64,000 nucleotides of DNA. Source: Dipylidium caninum. Its lineage: Eukaryota; Platyhelminthes; Cestoda; Cyclophyllidea; Dipylidiidae. Below, one piece after another: positions 48,100 through 60,389 of this stretch. The translations under genes and the position numbers were made by a program. The notes below the pieces were generated by a model, which had not been told where the DNA came from, ran no database searches, and saw only the letters and a program-made list of their open reading frames with translations. Position 1 is the stretch's first letter; every line of letters starts with the position of its first letter. Location of the stretch: NCBI GenBank assembly GCA_017562135.1, contig QEYB01000999.1:124001-188000 (forward strand). The letters are read 5' to 3'.

Positions 48100-51000
48100 A
48101 TGCCAACTGAGCACTCCCGCTTCTTGCCTCTCGCAAATCAGTTTTTTCACTGGTCTCTACGACGACCTAGTGGGGGAATACTCAACATTCTCTTCATGCC
48201 CACTGAGGCGCGAGAACTTCAGATGAACCCAATGGCGATTAGGGCATCGTTCAATTTCTTTCACTTTGTCCTCTTCAACACGACTACTGACCTGCCTGCT
48301 CTAGGGGTGATACCCGAGGGTCATCTACACCTCCATGGGGTTCGCGCCGACCCAAATCGTGAAGGCATAATAATTTGGCCTCCCATAATTATCTTCGCGT
48401 TGACTTCAACCCTGCTGACGGTTTTTGGATGTTGTTTCCGTTGTTACAAGTTGAGCGATTCAAAGTTGGTGAGTTTTTTAGCATTGTCCAACGAGCATCC
48501 ACTTTTCCACACTTCCTTCGTCCCTCTCTGCCTCTGCCATTTCGTAGTAGGATCTGATTTAGTACGATATGGTAGCCTTTAAGGTAGTGGAAGTCATACC
48601 GAAGAAGAGATCGTGGTTGGGGACAAAGAAAATCCTACCCCATTTGCGAAAGCTTGATGAAGTGGCAGAGATACAGAACCGTTGAACATTCTTCTATGTT
48701 TTGATACTTTGTTTCCAACTGTCGACCTCTTTTGGGCCAGTCTGGGCTCCCTTCTGCTGAAATGACTAGACTTGTCAAAGTCCGCAAAACGCTCGATGGA
48801 AATTTGGGGCCGTAAATTGTAGCGACACCTAGTGCTCATCTAATTCTACCTGTTCGGTGGGTGGGTGGATGATGGGATACCTCGAACGACAAGATTTGTA
48901 TTACTTTCAGGCACTTGAGTCACGCCGTGAATCTCGACACTATTTTACCCTGAGGCGCCCTTTCTCACTGCATGCATGCATTGGTACTCGTAACATCTTC
49001 GGATAACTACCCTCTTCTGATGTAGAAATCCGAGATCCTTGTCCTCTGCCTCTTGACCACTGACAGCAGATACCAGGGATTCTCTATCGATAACGCATCT
49101 TCTTTCATTCAGAATTAGGAATATCGTTGCATTCACTGACATGTACCCACCTAAATCTACCTCTTAATCTTTTACCTACGCTCCTCACCTTTAAGTCTTA
49201 AATGCGTTTTTCACTCGCCAACTCAAATAACGCGGCGTCATCTCGTTCGTTGAGTTATTCTGGCGCCATGACGTTGATGAGGAGTTGGAGCCCTCGTTTT
49301 TGTGATGCAACAGCGCGATGTGTTTTTTTTTAGATCCCACTACTAGCAAGTGTGAAGTCAAAAAGGCGTTCGAAAATTTGCTTACACATTGCGGAAATCC
49401 TTCTCTTCATCGAATGCGTCATTCTCGTCTTGGCTACGCTTGCCTTCCTCGCATTTAACTTCGACGAGTCGAATGGAATAATTTCACTCTTTGATGACAC
49501 GTATGGAGAAAGTGGCACGTTGATTGGTTCTCTAAATTCCATTGCGTTGGTCTGCGGGATTTCCTCGTCTCCGGGCTTGTCACCGGTCGGCAAATCTTGA
49601 ATGAGGCATTCGAAGAATTGGAGAGAGCCCTCATCGTAAGTCGCCTTAATATCGGCCGGTCGAGGACTGAGAAATCAATGATGGTTTGATGCACTGAGTC
49701 AAAATGGTTGCAATATTGTGTTTCGTAGAAAGAGAAACGCTATCCAAAGGGGGCTTGGTGACAAACATCTCCGTTTTCATTGGCAATTTTGACACTTATT
49801 ACCAAGTTGACAGTTTTGAAATGATGGAGAAGTGAACTCGGTTAATTGTTTTTCAAAGTAATTTTAAAATTAAAAGTCAATCCTAAGACATAATTTGTCA
49901 AACGAGTGGCTAGGTGATGGATGGAGGCTGACTCAACCTCATCAAGACGAGGCTTTAACTTTTCAGGTCAACCTCCAAAATCACTCGAGCCTCATAATTG
50001 ACGCAGTATATCGGCGGTTTCGACTCCAGGAACTCTTGACCATTCAAGCCGAGATCGGTCGTCTCATCGATCTTCAGGTTGCCATTACCAAGTCACTGTG
50101 CGATGAACTAGCTGATGGAATGCAAGCAGTCGCCAATTTTGTGGTAAATTTGACTAATACTGAAGAAAATCTCCTTCGGGTGTTGAAAAAGGATTGCAGT
50201 TACGTGGAACAGTGCACTGAGTTAATTGTACGTGCCCTTTTAACGTGTTGGTCCTTCAAAAGATTTTACATAGGCGACGTTGATTTAATCAAATTCTCTA
50301 TCTTACTTCACGTCTAGATGTACCTTGACACCTCGGCACGTCAATTAACTCAACTTCCTCACCCACATAAAATGTGGATGCAGATACTCGACGCGATGAA
50401 AGCTTTTAGAGATCAGTTCGAAGTGTGGAACCTTCATGTGCGCAGGTTCAATCAGTCTCTTGTACAGGCTCGAAGTCGCCTTTCCGATAAGCCACTCAGT
50501 TCCGCTGTCAGTTTGACCCTCTCCGTGGATGCGGTCTGGCGGCAAATGAAGACGCTGGCGCACTCCCTTCCTCGGGTCCTTTACGAAGTCGAGGAGAAAA
50601 AAACGACAGTGTGGAGTAGAACGGCGAAAACCTTTGTTAGGTCGATTTTCAGCTCTGTTGGCGGCCTATTCGTTCTCCTTCTTCTCCCTCTGTGCTTCTT
50701 CGTAGGGGCGTACCTTCTAACTGCGGTGCGAGAACGAATCTCGGGAAAACTGAGTACGTCTGAGTACTAGACGCTTGACATTCGTGTTTGCCATGACGCT
50801 CAATTTTACATTATACCCTTCCTGACGAGTTTCGGAACATCCATAGCCACATGACTGGGGACAAGTCGTTTGTGCACCCTTCTTGGAAAAGTTAATCCAA
50901 AGCGGTAACTCTCACTTGCCCACACTCACTTTGGACTCCCTGTTCTTAGGACGACCGAGGGAGATCAAGTTCACATGTCGCTCTAGCGTCGTTTATCTCC

Positions 51001-53055
51001 TCGTTTTGCTCCTCATCGTCACCCTCGTAACAACCGTTCTGGTCATCTGCGCCACCTTTGGGAGTTCATTTTTCTTCGCTGAGGGCTGTGCATACTTACA
51101 GAGGGAGGAGGACTTGGTTATTTTTGATCTCGTACTTAATGCCTACTTGCGGGGTGTCTGGACGAGGGTCCGAGGTCAAACGCTCTTTGGGTTACGGCCT
51201 CCTCACCACCTGATCAATGCTATTCTACGTGAATGTCCAAACAAAGAAGTTGGGCTCTACGCATTGATTGGCTGGAAGAACTTCCCTGGTGCGTCTACCA
51301 TTCTTCTCAGCACAACTGTTCAAAGAGCTCTTCAACACAGAAGGAGGTGAGTATTATGGTCATGCTGTCTGGACCTCTCACAAATGTTACTCCTCGGCTA
51401 ATAAGTAGCAATATCATGTGAATTTGCTTTAACAAATTTTAGTAGGTTTGCTAATGTTCAGCTTGTGAGGCGCGATACTTTAAGTCGCAATTTTGTGTAT
51501 CTCTTGTCCCTATCTTTCCGTTTACTTTAGGGCTCTGATGGAGATTCTTCTGGAGTTGAATCGTGGATTGTCTAGTGAATGGGAGCTATCAGATTTAAAC
51601 AAAACTTTACGTCATCTCTCCGCGAAACATAACCTTGGTGTAGTATGTTATCCTTCATCTTCTTTAGTTAACATTTGATAAGAAAATATTCGTTGTTTCC
51701 CAATTGGCTGAAGCAAATAAGTTAAGTAGTAAATTGTCTTGGGAAATGAGAACCTCCTGGGTTAGGTTTCGATACCACTTTAGGGACTTGCTGATGGTCA
51801 ACTCGTTGCTGTTAGAAAGGTGCAATTCGTTATACCTGGTCATCTGACGAAGGGATGTTTGTGTCTCAAGTTGAAACCTGTCAATTTTTTGCGGAAAAGT
51901 TGGCTTATTTTCTCGGGCAGGGGGAGAAACTCCACCCAAATGCATTTGCTGCCGACAATCAAATCGTTGCTTACAGCGCTATATTTTATTATTCTGGTCA
52001 CCGGTTTTTTTGTTTATTATGCAAATTTTGAAATCGTGGCAAACTAACCTAATTAAGGCAAAACGGTGAATGCCATATCAGTAGTTGCGACCTCAAATAC
52101 TAATATAGCGAAACTTCCCTCCGTTTATTCAACCTCTTCCACTCACAACTTCCTCCAATACTGTTTATTTCAGAGCAACCTAGAGAAAATCGCATTGTTA
52201 AAGTTGGATGTAGCGCTGCTCCAGAAGGTGTCTAAAATTTTGCCAACCTTGGTGTCAACGATACCAGGAATATCAAATATCTCTAAGGCCTTTCAAGAAC
52301 TCAGTCGTAAAGCTCCGACTATGCTCAGCCTGGTGAGAGGAATAGGCACCAAGGCGGAGTCGTTCCAGTCAATAGAGGAAGTAGAGGTGATGGCTAGTAG
52401 CCTCTTCATCTGGTTAACCAACATGATAAAGGTTAGTAAGTGACTTGGGGAATAGGGTTTAAAGTCTCACTTGCTACCACCTCCTCTATTGGATCCCCTC
52501 TGGTAGATCAACTGATTGTTTTAAATCGCATCTATGTACTTGTTTTTCTTCATTTTAATAAATGGTTATTTCGACATTGTCAGCGAAATTCATTCCATTT
52601 TGAAAAATCATCTTTTACCTTCCTATATCGCCAGTTATATCTCTCACCATGGTTTTATATGCCGCCTGATTACCTTTTAGTACTATTTGTTTCGAGAAAT
52701 TCTACCACCTACCCTGTTAACAGTGATGTTAATTGAATGCCTTCAGGACCTGAAAAATTCTTCCAGCCTGGACAACGTAATTGCGGACATCTATGCGGAT
52801 ATTACCCAACATCTTAACAGTCTGTGTGAACGTATACTGCAACCGTATGTGCAGCGATTGTTTCAATGTCGCGAACTTGCTCGACAGCTTTTGAATCTTA
52901 CTGAACTTGTCTGTGGAAGCGAAGGTCTCCTCCCAAGGTTCTTCGTTTGGGGTGTTATCGTGTGGATTGAAGTGGTTTTGCTCGCCTTTCTTCTCCCTGC
53001 TTCCATTTTTACTCTTTCAATTGTCAATGACATACTCGGCAGTGCCACCAGCTAA
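48100..53055 (+). CDS. Prominin-like pentaspan membrane glycoprotein
   Basis: Exons: about 48100-48468, 49334-49635, 49967-50227, 50318 to about 50757, about 50903-51346, 51531-51642, 52174-52431 and 52747-53055 (stop). The protein has the prominin plan: an extracellular N-terminus, a span ending in a Cys-rich turn (FGCCFRCY), a second span (IECVILVLATLAFLAF), a large helical extracellular loop with NHS/NLT-type glycosylation sites, a span (GGLFVLLLLPLCFFVGAYLL), a span (VVYLLVLLLIVTLVTTVLVI) followed by the conserved pattern of a post-span Cys and ECPNKEVGLYAL, a second loop, and a last span (VVLLAFLLPASIF). Prominins mark plasma-membrane protrusions and bind cholesterol. Sequence similarity is low, as expected for worm prominins. 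The start exon is not fixed, and exon 49334-49635 seems to change frame near 49550. Loop-exon phases otherwise agree. Confidence 0.8.
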
Positions 53056-53731
53056 TGTATTGCCAACCTTCCCCTCTGCGTAGCCTTTACAAGGTGTCAG
53101 ATTGGAGAGTCATGTGCAAAAATTCTATAAGACATGCCAAATATCTCCCCTGCATGTTGTCCATTTTTCCGGAAACTATGTCTTCTGGCGCGATTTTCGA
53201 ATTTCTGAAAGTATTCTTTTTTGTGAGGGCTCTTTCATTAGAAACGAGTCGATTCTGTGGCTGTTGGTCAGTAATTACTTTGGAGTCTCGAGGTAGTGTT
53301 GGTCACGATTGTAAAAATGCGTCGTTTCCCGAACTTGCAGGCTTTGCTAAGTTGTGATAATCTTTCTTCATAAGTCCAAAACACCTGAAAACGTGCAAAC
53401 AACTCTATGATTCATCGTAGCTTCCCGAGTTAAACAGGCACTGATACGGAATGAATAGAAGTATCTAGTGGGGAAAGTGTCGATCCGAATTTGTCTTTCT
53501 GTGATTCATTATTACACTTAACTCACAAACCAACTAGCCATCTGATCATTTTGATGTGGGCACCTTTGAGTACCGGTATGTATTTCGGCATTCATTTGAA
53601 CAAAGGGATGACATTTTTGTATCTCAACACTATAAGCGCTATCAAGATTCTAGAATGTGTGAAAACTAAATACGGCATCCAATTATTTCGCGGCTATGCT
53701 GTGCTATGCTGCATGAATGATTTTTTTCTTA
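53056..53731. other. Convergent spacer downstream of the prominin-like gene
   Basis: About 0.7 kb between the prominin stop and the stop of an unrecognised minus-strand gene. Plus-strand open frames (53102-53357, 53491-53766) lack any recognisable domain. Confidence 0.4.
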
Positions 53732-54155
53732 TCATAGCTTCTGTAAATGCGATATGCCGACTATAGCAAGGTCCATAAGTGCCTTGATGGTGGACATCTT
53801 AAGCATCTCCCTTTCTCGAAATTCCAGAACTCGGGCTAGCTCCAGTGAGTGTGAGCACTCCAGCTCTGTGTAACATGCAACCAGGAATACGGTCTGAAAA
53901 TCAAATCAAAAGGCTACATTTAGTTCATCATCCTTTTGGTCAGAAGTTGATTTCACCTTAATCGACACCGCGGCAAAGCAACTGTCTACGTAGCTACTGG
54001 AGTGGCTGATGGCTGCGAAAAGAACCGCCGTTTGAAGTTAATGAACATCTTGATTCTCTACGTCACAATCAGTATGGTCTCCAAGCCGTTGGCTCACTCA
54101 CCTCGAAACAAGTGGCGCCCTTGTGCTCTAAATATGGCTACAGCATCATTCAGTG
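53732..54155 (-). CDS. Last exons of an unrecognised protein
   Basis: Three minus-strand exons, about 54155-54102, 54012-53957 and 53893-53732 (stop), join with GT-AG borders and matching phases. That is why I call it a gene rather than chance. The encoded C-terminus (about 90 residues) is mainly alpha-helical and hydrophilic, with blocks AVAIFRAQGRHLFRAI, FLVACYTELECSHSLELARV and REREMLKMSTIKALMDLA. I do not recognise the family. No membrane span or zinc motif is evident. Further 5' exons would lie above 54155, but I could not place them. It converges with the prominin-like gene. Confidence 0.42.
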
Positions 54156-55280
54156 TTGCTCAATGGAATTTAAAAATGTCTGTTCATTAAGGCTGCTTGA
54201 ATTCCCATTTGAAAGCTACTTATTACTAAAAGTAGCATGCCTGTCTGCGGAAATGCACAGGGGCGAGTGCTTCATATCAACCGAGGGAAATCCACTCGAA
54301 GAAAATGAAAGGTGGGAACCATTTAATGTGATTATGCTGTCCCAAGTCTTCCTCCAGTCAGCCTCTGGTCGTCTTCGTCGGTGCCTTCACAACTTCGCGA
54401 AGACGGGAGTGTGCGGTTAAGGGGTGGGCAAAAAGGCCTACCGCTCACGCGATGCCACATTATCTATTTCTCTCTCTCTAGCTGCTACAACTTGTTTTAG
54501 TTGATTAAAGAACACGCAAAAATGCACTCTCGGACGGAATGGACTTTGGTATGAGCCGAGGCAAGGTCTGCCACATCATAGCCGCATAAGTAAAATCCTG
54601 GGACTCGGTAAAAGAAGAGTGAACCCACTCCTCGAATGGACTGTAATTACTTCTTTAACGAAATAAACGAAAGTAAGATGACACTGACGAAAGTTTTCAA
54701 TTAAGTAAAATTATATGCACATTCGTGAAAGAAAGAAGTTCCAGAAAAGGAATTATTTAAAATGAAGTAGACACGCGCGTCATTCTAGATTTTCGGGTGA
54801 AGGCAGCAGATGTTCTAGTCAACTCCGTCGAATTCCACGTCTCGTCTCGCGTCGTGTCGAAGTTCTCCCATCTTAGGCTTTTGCACTTGAACCTAACAAG
54901 TTGACGTCCCCGTCCACGTCCTCGTCACCACCTCACCCTCCCACTTCGCCTCGCACTCCGCCTCATCCCACTACCTCTTCTCGTTCTCGGGTCTCGTTCT
55001 CCCGAACCTGTTGGTCCATTTACTTCTTCACTCCATCCCACCACCCTCCCCCCTATTCCGTCTTCTTCAACAGCCTATTCAACCCGAACGCGACCACGCC
55101 ATCCTACCTCTCAACTCCTGCCCACGGGCACCTCGTCTCAGTCAATATGCTAATGTGAAGGAGTGCGGCGGTTGCGGACGCCTGGGAGAACGCCTGATCC
55201 GCCTTACTACTGATGGTGTCACAGTCGAGGCGCCAGAAGGTGAGTGGGCAGTTCGTTCAAATTCCACACAGGTGCGAATT

Positions 55281-55320
55281 ACACAAACGCACACACACGC
55301 GCACACACACACGAGCACAT
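55281..55320. repeat. (CA)n-type imperfect microsatellite
   Basis: Imperfect CA repeat interrupted by CG and GAG, about 40 bases, in a GC-rich patch. Likely polymorphic. Confidence 0.9.
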
Positions 55321-55378
55321 GCACCACGTACACGTGGGACCCGCAGAGGGTTATTTATGGAGGGAAGGGGATGGCGTA

Positions 55379-55417
55379 TGTGTGTGTGTGGGGGGGGGGC
55401 GAGGGGGCGGGGGGGGT
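55379..55417. repeat. (TG)n followed by G-runs, G-quadruplex-like
   Basis: A short TG repeat runs into three G-tracts of about 10, 5 and 8 bases separated by one or two bases. This sequence can in principle form an intramolecular G-quadruplex on the plus strand. No adjoining gene is supported. Confidence 0.7.
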
Positions 55418-57278
55418 TACTGGGTTGTATGCGCTTTTGAAGGTTGAATTTGTACAAATATCTTAAAGGTGAGATGGGGAGAGCGACAGGCAAGTTGAAG
55501 CCACTCCGTCCCACCTCCACCCCACCCTCGTCTGCAGCCTCCCCAAACCCTTCCGATCCCCATCCTCCTGTCTCGCTCCACCCTGTGGAACAACTGAGTT
55601 TGTGCGCTGCATACATTATGCCTCACGACGTTTGCCCTCTCGTCTGTGTGCCCAGGCTCGAGTGCCGCGCCAGCTCCACCTCGCCTGCCATCTTCGCCTC
55701 GCCTCGCGACGCCACGCTACCCTCCATTTACTGTCACTCGCCCACCTCGCACATCTCCACCGTCTCATCTGCCACTCGCTGCGCCTCCACCTCTGCTGTG
55801 TCAACCATAGTTCACTCCACCGCCATCGCCCCAGTCCGCTCCCCTTTTCTCATCGTCTCTGCTCACACGCCCACCTTGTCGCCGTTTCTGGGCTTGCGAA
55901 GCACGCACCGGTTGCCATGTCGCGCAAATGACACATGGATGAGTGGGGGGCGGATTAGACGGTGAGGCGATTAGGCGGTATGGCAGTGAAAACAGACATA
56001 ATGATCGCCTCTCTCTAACTGAGCGCCACCCCGACAACATGGAGTCGGATTTAGTCGGGTTGACAGGTCTTATGACACGTACTGTCGTGCGTCACGGCGA
56101 CAGCATCACGTCACTGGGCGCCTTTAATCAATCGCCGTCACACATATGTGACACTTATATATTTACCTTCCCACATATTTTCTCAGTTTTGTTTCGCCCC
56201 GAAAAGAATCGTATATGATGAATGCTATTGTTTCAGTGTTTTTTGCTTTGAGAAAAGCCTCGAATTCCATTCTAATGGCTAAGGATTTTTTGATGCTCAT
56301 CCTCAGGCTTGACCTTGACATTTGTAATCCCTCATAGTGTGACCCACTTGCGATTATGCAATAATGTTCGCCCCATGATGATAAAAGGAATTATGACACG
56401 GAAGGCTGCCCTTCGATGTCAGTCTGTACATATCACTTAATCCTCGTAACATTCTCGACATACCCGTGGATTATGGAAGTATAGGCCGCCTTAATCGCGT
56501 TTGTTTCATGACTCAGATTCCATAAAAAAACTGAAATTCATCTCCTTAGGCCGTTATATTAGCTTTCCTTGCCTCAGATGCGTTATCAGTGTACATCATT
56601 TATATGTGGCGCAACGATTTTCTCGCTTCATGTATGCGTTATTCATTCTCCCTTGAACTTTATATGGACTTGTACTTGTTTCTCGTGTGAATGCAATTTT
56701 TTAAGTAGAAAGGAGCCTTAAAGTGGTTACGATTTAGGTAAGGTGAGAGATGGAAGCCTTGAATGAGGTTGAAAACTATAAAACGGTCATTGAATAAAAG
56801 TAAAAAAATAAGTGTGATTTTTCACATTATTCATCATATCCAAATTTTAATAACTTCCAATGGTATCTACGGCTTTTTATCAACAAATAGGCAGGCCATA
56901 CGTGCCTTTTGAAAAATATTCCCCTTTAGGCTTAAGAGACTATTTCAAGCCTTCGACAATACCATTCCGCATATAGCATTTGTTTCTCGCCTAAAAATAA
57001 TTCGTATTTACGTAGAAGGTGATAATCAATAGGGGGAATATCGGTTGACTATGGAGGATTTGGTAAAATCTGTATGACTCCGCCGCTGCTATGGCTTCCT
57101 GCCTGGTTTCAGGAAGGAATAAAGGTTACTCCATGAGTATTTCACCATACGGTAACCACAATGTTCCGTGGTGAAATCTCACCTTGGCAATTTGTCATGG
57201 GCGTGCTTTCCTACGCATTCATCTGCTTGATCACTCGCATTTATCATACAAAATCCTCTTTTTATCACAAGTGCTCAT

Positions 57279-57713
57279 TTGATGTACAAACGACGGCAGC
57301 GGTGTATCGCGGAGGAAGCGACGAAGACGCACACTTGCTGTTTGTTGCCGTCGCTCGACCGTCTGCAGTTGCGTCGCTTCGTCCGGCCGCTGCATATGAG
57401 TTCAGCCTCTTTCCTTTATTTATCTCACGCAGATGTTTTAGCACAGCAGCAGGCGTGTGGGTGGCTGATTCCCACTTTAAAGCCAAGTTCAAGCATAGTT
57501 GTGCGTGTGGGTCATCAACAGGGGCCGGTGGTCTTCCTGGAGGCGGGGCTCCTCGACGGTGCTCACATTGCCAGATGGACATTTTTTGGAACGAACATCG
57601 AGCATTTTTGTGCGGGAGTGATTCCATCCCCGAACGCCTCACTAACGTTTCTCGAAGCCTGTTGGGCTGCGCTCTGTTTCAATCGGAACTCGTACAAGGA
57701 AAGTAGATGTTAA
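57279..57713 (+). CDS. Orphan ORF with poly(A) signals
   Basis: A 144-codon frame in a locally GC-richer patch, followed 26 and 38 bases after the stop by two AATAAA hexamers. This suggests a real 3' end. The product has no recognised domain; the second half contains alternating hydrophobic stretches (SIVVRVGHQQGPVVFLEAGL). A competing plus frame at 57161-57706 (181 codons) is open through the same bases and would use the same poly(A) signals. Which frame is coding, and whether upstream exons exist, cannot be decided here. Confidence 0.3.
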   Translation: MMYKRRQRCIAEEATKTHTCCLLPSLDRLQLRRFVRPLHMSSASFLYLSHADVLAQQQACGWLIPTLKPSSSIVVRVGHQQGPVVFLEAGLLDGAHIARWTFFGTNIEHFCAGVIPSPNASLTFLEACWAALCFNRNSYKESRC

Positions 57714-57738
57714 TGGCCTTTTATTTTCATCTGCTCTC

Positions 57739-57756
57739 AATAAAGAATATAATAAA
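57739..57756 (+). terminator. Tandem poly(A) signals
   Basis: Two AATAAA hexamers at 57739-57744 and 57751-57756, directly after the orphan ORF. Double hexamers this close are unlikely by chance next to a stop codon in a GC-richer patch, but could be coincidental in AT-rich flanks. Confidence 0.45.
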
Positions 57757-60370
57757 GATTAGATACAAGTGTGGAAAAATTTCACGCATTTGGGAAGAAG
57801 GATATTGTTAACATTTAAAAATATAAATATCGAGCTCACGTTACAATGTAGCTCACTCAGTCGCAGCTGAACGTTGGCTATAGAAACACGAGCGTCTCAT
57901 CGTTTGCACTTTGACGTTCTCGAACGAGTGGGAAATTGGCATGATTCTTGTGATTCATCTTCTCCTCTTAAAGTATGACTTATCCATCAAAATAAGTTGA
58001 ATGCATTCACAAACCCCTTAGATGCCATATGTGCCTTTGCTTTCCCTCTTTCGTAACCCAGTGTTCTTCCTCGCTTCTCCAATCAAATTTACTTGGCTAA
58101 TCCAGGGGAATGGGTGGTGTGACGCGGTTCGCAGTGACTTCGACTCAAATGCTATCTCCAGGCCGCAGCCTTGGATTGCCTTCTCCATTCGCGGAACGAC
58201 ATGTCTGTGCAGATTAACCTTCGTAGAACTAATTGAATTGGAATAGTTTCGGTGGGCCAAACCGAGGTCATCACTCCTAAGAGATTCGTCAATAGGTTGG
58301 ACCACCTCCGTCGAAAATGAGGCCCAAACCTTATAACCGAAAGGCGACTAATAACGTGTTTCGCCTCGTCCTTGAATGCCGAAATTTGAGTAGACCCAAC
58401 CGAAACTAGGCAAATAAGACAAAAGATTGTTGTGAGTACACTATCTTTCCTCCATTCTCTGTGTACAACACGATTTTCAGTCGGTGAATGTTGGCTCTTC
58501 TCGTGTTGGAAGCCATTACTTCGAGGCGGTGTGAAGCCATTTCAAGCAGGACGTTTAACGGTCAACTGATTGTTGTATTCTCTGGGCAATGAGTCATATT
58601 CAAGGTATCCTCTCGCCTACCCAAAAAAATTATCAATCACTTCGCATCGCCCACCCCCTCGACCGCCCCTGTCTCCTTACTAAACACCAGTAAGTAGTTT
58701 CATATAATTATACGAAATGCAGTGGGGGTGGCAGCGGGAAATAGGGGAGCCGGGAGCGTGAGGGGAAGGATGGTGGCGGGGGTGTTCTGGGCGGCGAGAT
58801 ACATAATCTACCCAGATTTTGAACGTGAGTCTGGTTATCCACATACACACTTTACCAGACACATCCCAGAGGATTATTTAATTAATTAGTGTGAATTGGC
58901 GTTTTCCACAGCTCTCCAGACCTCAGGGCACTTAGGCAGATTAGACTGTGGGGACGGTGAGATATGCATTTCAAAAATTGCTCTATTCAACGCTTGGCGA
59001 GTGGAAAGAACAGAAGAAGAAAAACAGAAGCCGTGTGACGATGTTGGGTGCTGATGCCGATACCGTTGGTGCTACGGCTATGCTATTTCTGTTGGACCAT
59101 GTGCATTCCAATTAGGCAAATAAGACTCGACTCAGGGAACGTCTATCGCCTCCCTCTACTTTCGCCTGTCGTGGTATAATGAAATTAAATGTTTGGGTAG
59201 CACGCCTCTTTTTTCTTCGCCTACACTGCCCTCTTCCCCCTTCCCCCAGCCTCTATCTTCCTCCGTCCGCTCCCACCTCGAAATACTCGAAAGGCGGCGG
59301 GGTTTGTAATTAAATCGGAGACGAAATGCTATTGTTGCGGTGAGATGAAACGGTTGGCTAATAACGATGTCATGTCACGAGAACTTGATGCACAAGAGTG
59401 GGAAAATGTCAATTTTCAGGCATGAGAGCGAGGAGGTGGAGAGTTGATAATTTAAGCCCATCCATCCTATTCCTCCTTCCTTTTTCGTCCATCACGTGTC
59501 GGTATTGGGGCCTTTCCAGCCCTCCCCCACTCTTGGTACCGAGACCAAGTTAGCTTACGCCTCCGGGGGTCCCATAGTTGATAGACCTTCATCGCCTTGT
59601 CAAAAAAATTTAATTTACTAAATGCAACCGAAGACGAATATGAAGAGCTCCGATCAAGGCCCTATTTAATCTCAAATGGGGTTTTTATTATTTTCATTAT
59701 AAGTTTTGAGTCCAACTTTCTGGACACCACCAGTAAGATCATCTCCGACATCAACATAGAAACCGAAGGACGGGAGGAAGTGGGAAGTCTGACCCATTTT
59801 GAGGCAAATCACCTTTGATGTGTGTGTGTCTTAATTGAGGAGTGCCTTCCCCCACAACGTGCCCCTTTCCCCTTCCCCACCTCCGTCCTTCAACCCCCTT
59901 TCCAATGGAAGGATAATCTGCCGACGAGTGGTTGCGAGGACCGTTTAATCTGAATTTTTGGAAATCTTTAAATTGTGACGGTTTTGGGATTCATGTTCTT
60001 CCCCTTTTCGCATCTCTCCCCATCCCCACTCAATCAACGCTTTCACACACCACCAGCTCACAAAAAAGTTTGTCGAGGGTGATTCGATCTGTTCGACCGC
60101 TTCTTGTTGTTGTTCGAGAGCCGTTGACTTTTTCGAGAGATGCCATGTCAAGGACCACTTGTCTACTCAAGGCCATGGAAGCCCCCATGGCGGCGATATC
60201 AGCGAGGTAGGAGTGGTCTCCCATAGAACTGCGTCAACGGGAATTGTTTCGCCTTTCATTTAAGCGTGAGCACAAGTATGCATAAGGGGGCAATAAAAGA
60301 CGTCGTGCCCTAGCTGGATGATATGCTGACAAGATATGAGTGGTAACCAGCAGTCTCAATTTGCTTTGAA

Positions 60371-60389
60371 TAACATTACATTACATTAC
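60371..60389. repeat. Short (ACATT)n tandem repeat
   Basis: Three to four copies of a five-base unit (ACATT/ATTAC). Confidence 0.8.

Larger units (their letters stand above)
54156..57278. other. Low-complexity and non-coding region
   Basis: From about 54890 to 55140 and again from 55500 to 55900 the plus strand is rich in C and T (Ser/Pro/Thr-like open frames in all three frames), so long ORFs there are compositional. A possible short exon near 55155-55240 encodes ECGGCGRLGERLIRL, followed by a donor GTGAGT. This faintly recalls the first zinc ligands of a LIM domain, but the rest of the domain was not found. The stretch 56220-57160 is AT-rich with no gene. Confidence 0.35.

Noticed and set aside
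55155..55240. ECGGCGRLGERLIRL as the start of a LIM domain (LIM-homeobox gene)
   Set aside because: Only the first two Cys pairs are hinted at; the His/Cys remainder of a LIM domain was not found in adjoining plus-strand frames.
55011..56040. Several long open frames on both strands (151, 173, 119, 109 codons)
   Set aside because: The sequence is C/T-rich low complexity and open in nearly all frames; no conserved domain or splice logic.
58018..58305. Minus ORF considered as a retrotransposon remnant
   Set aside because: No reverse transcriptase, integrase or gag motif could be recognised; no flanking repeats.
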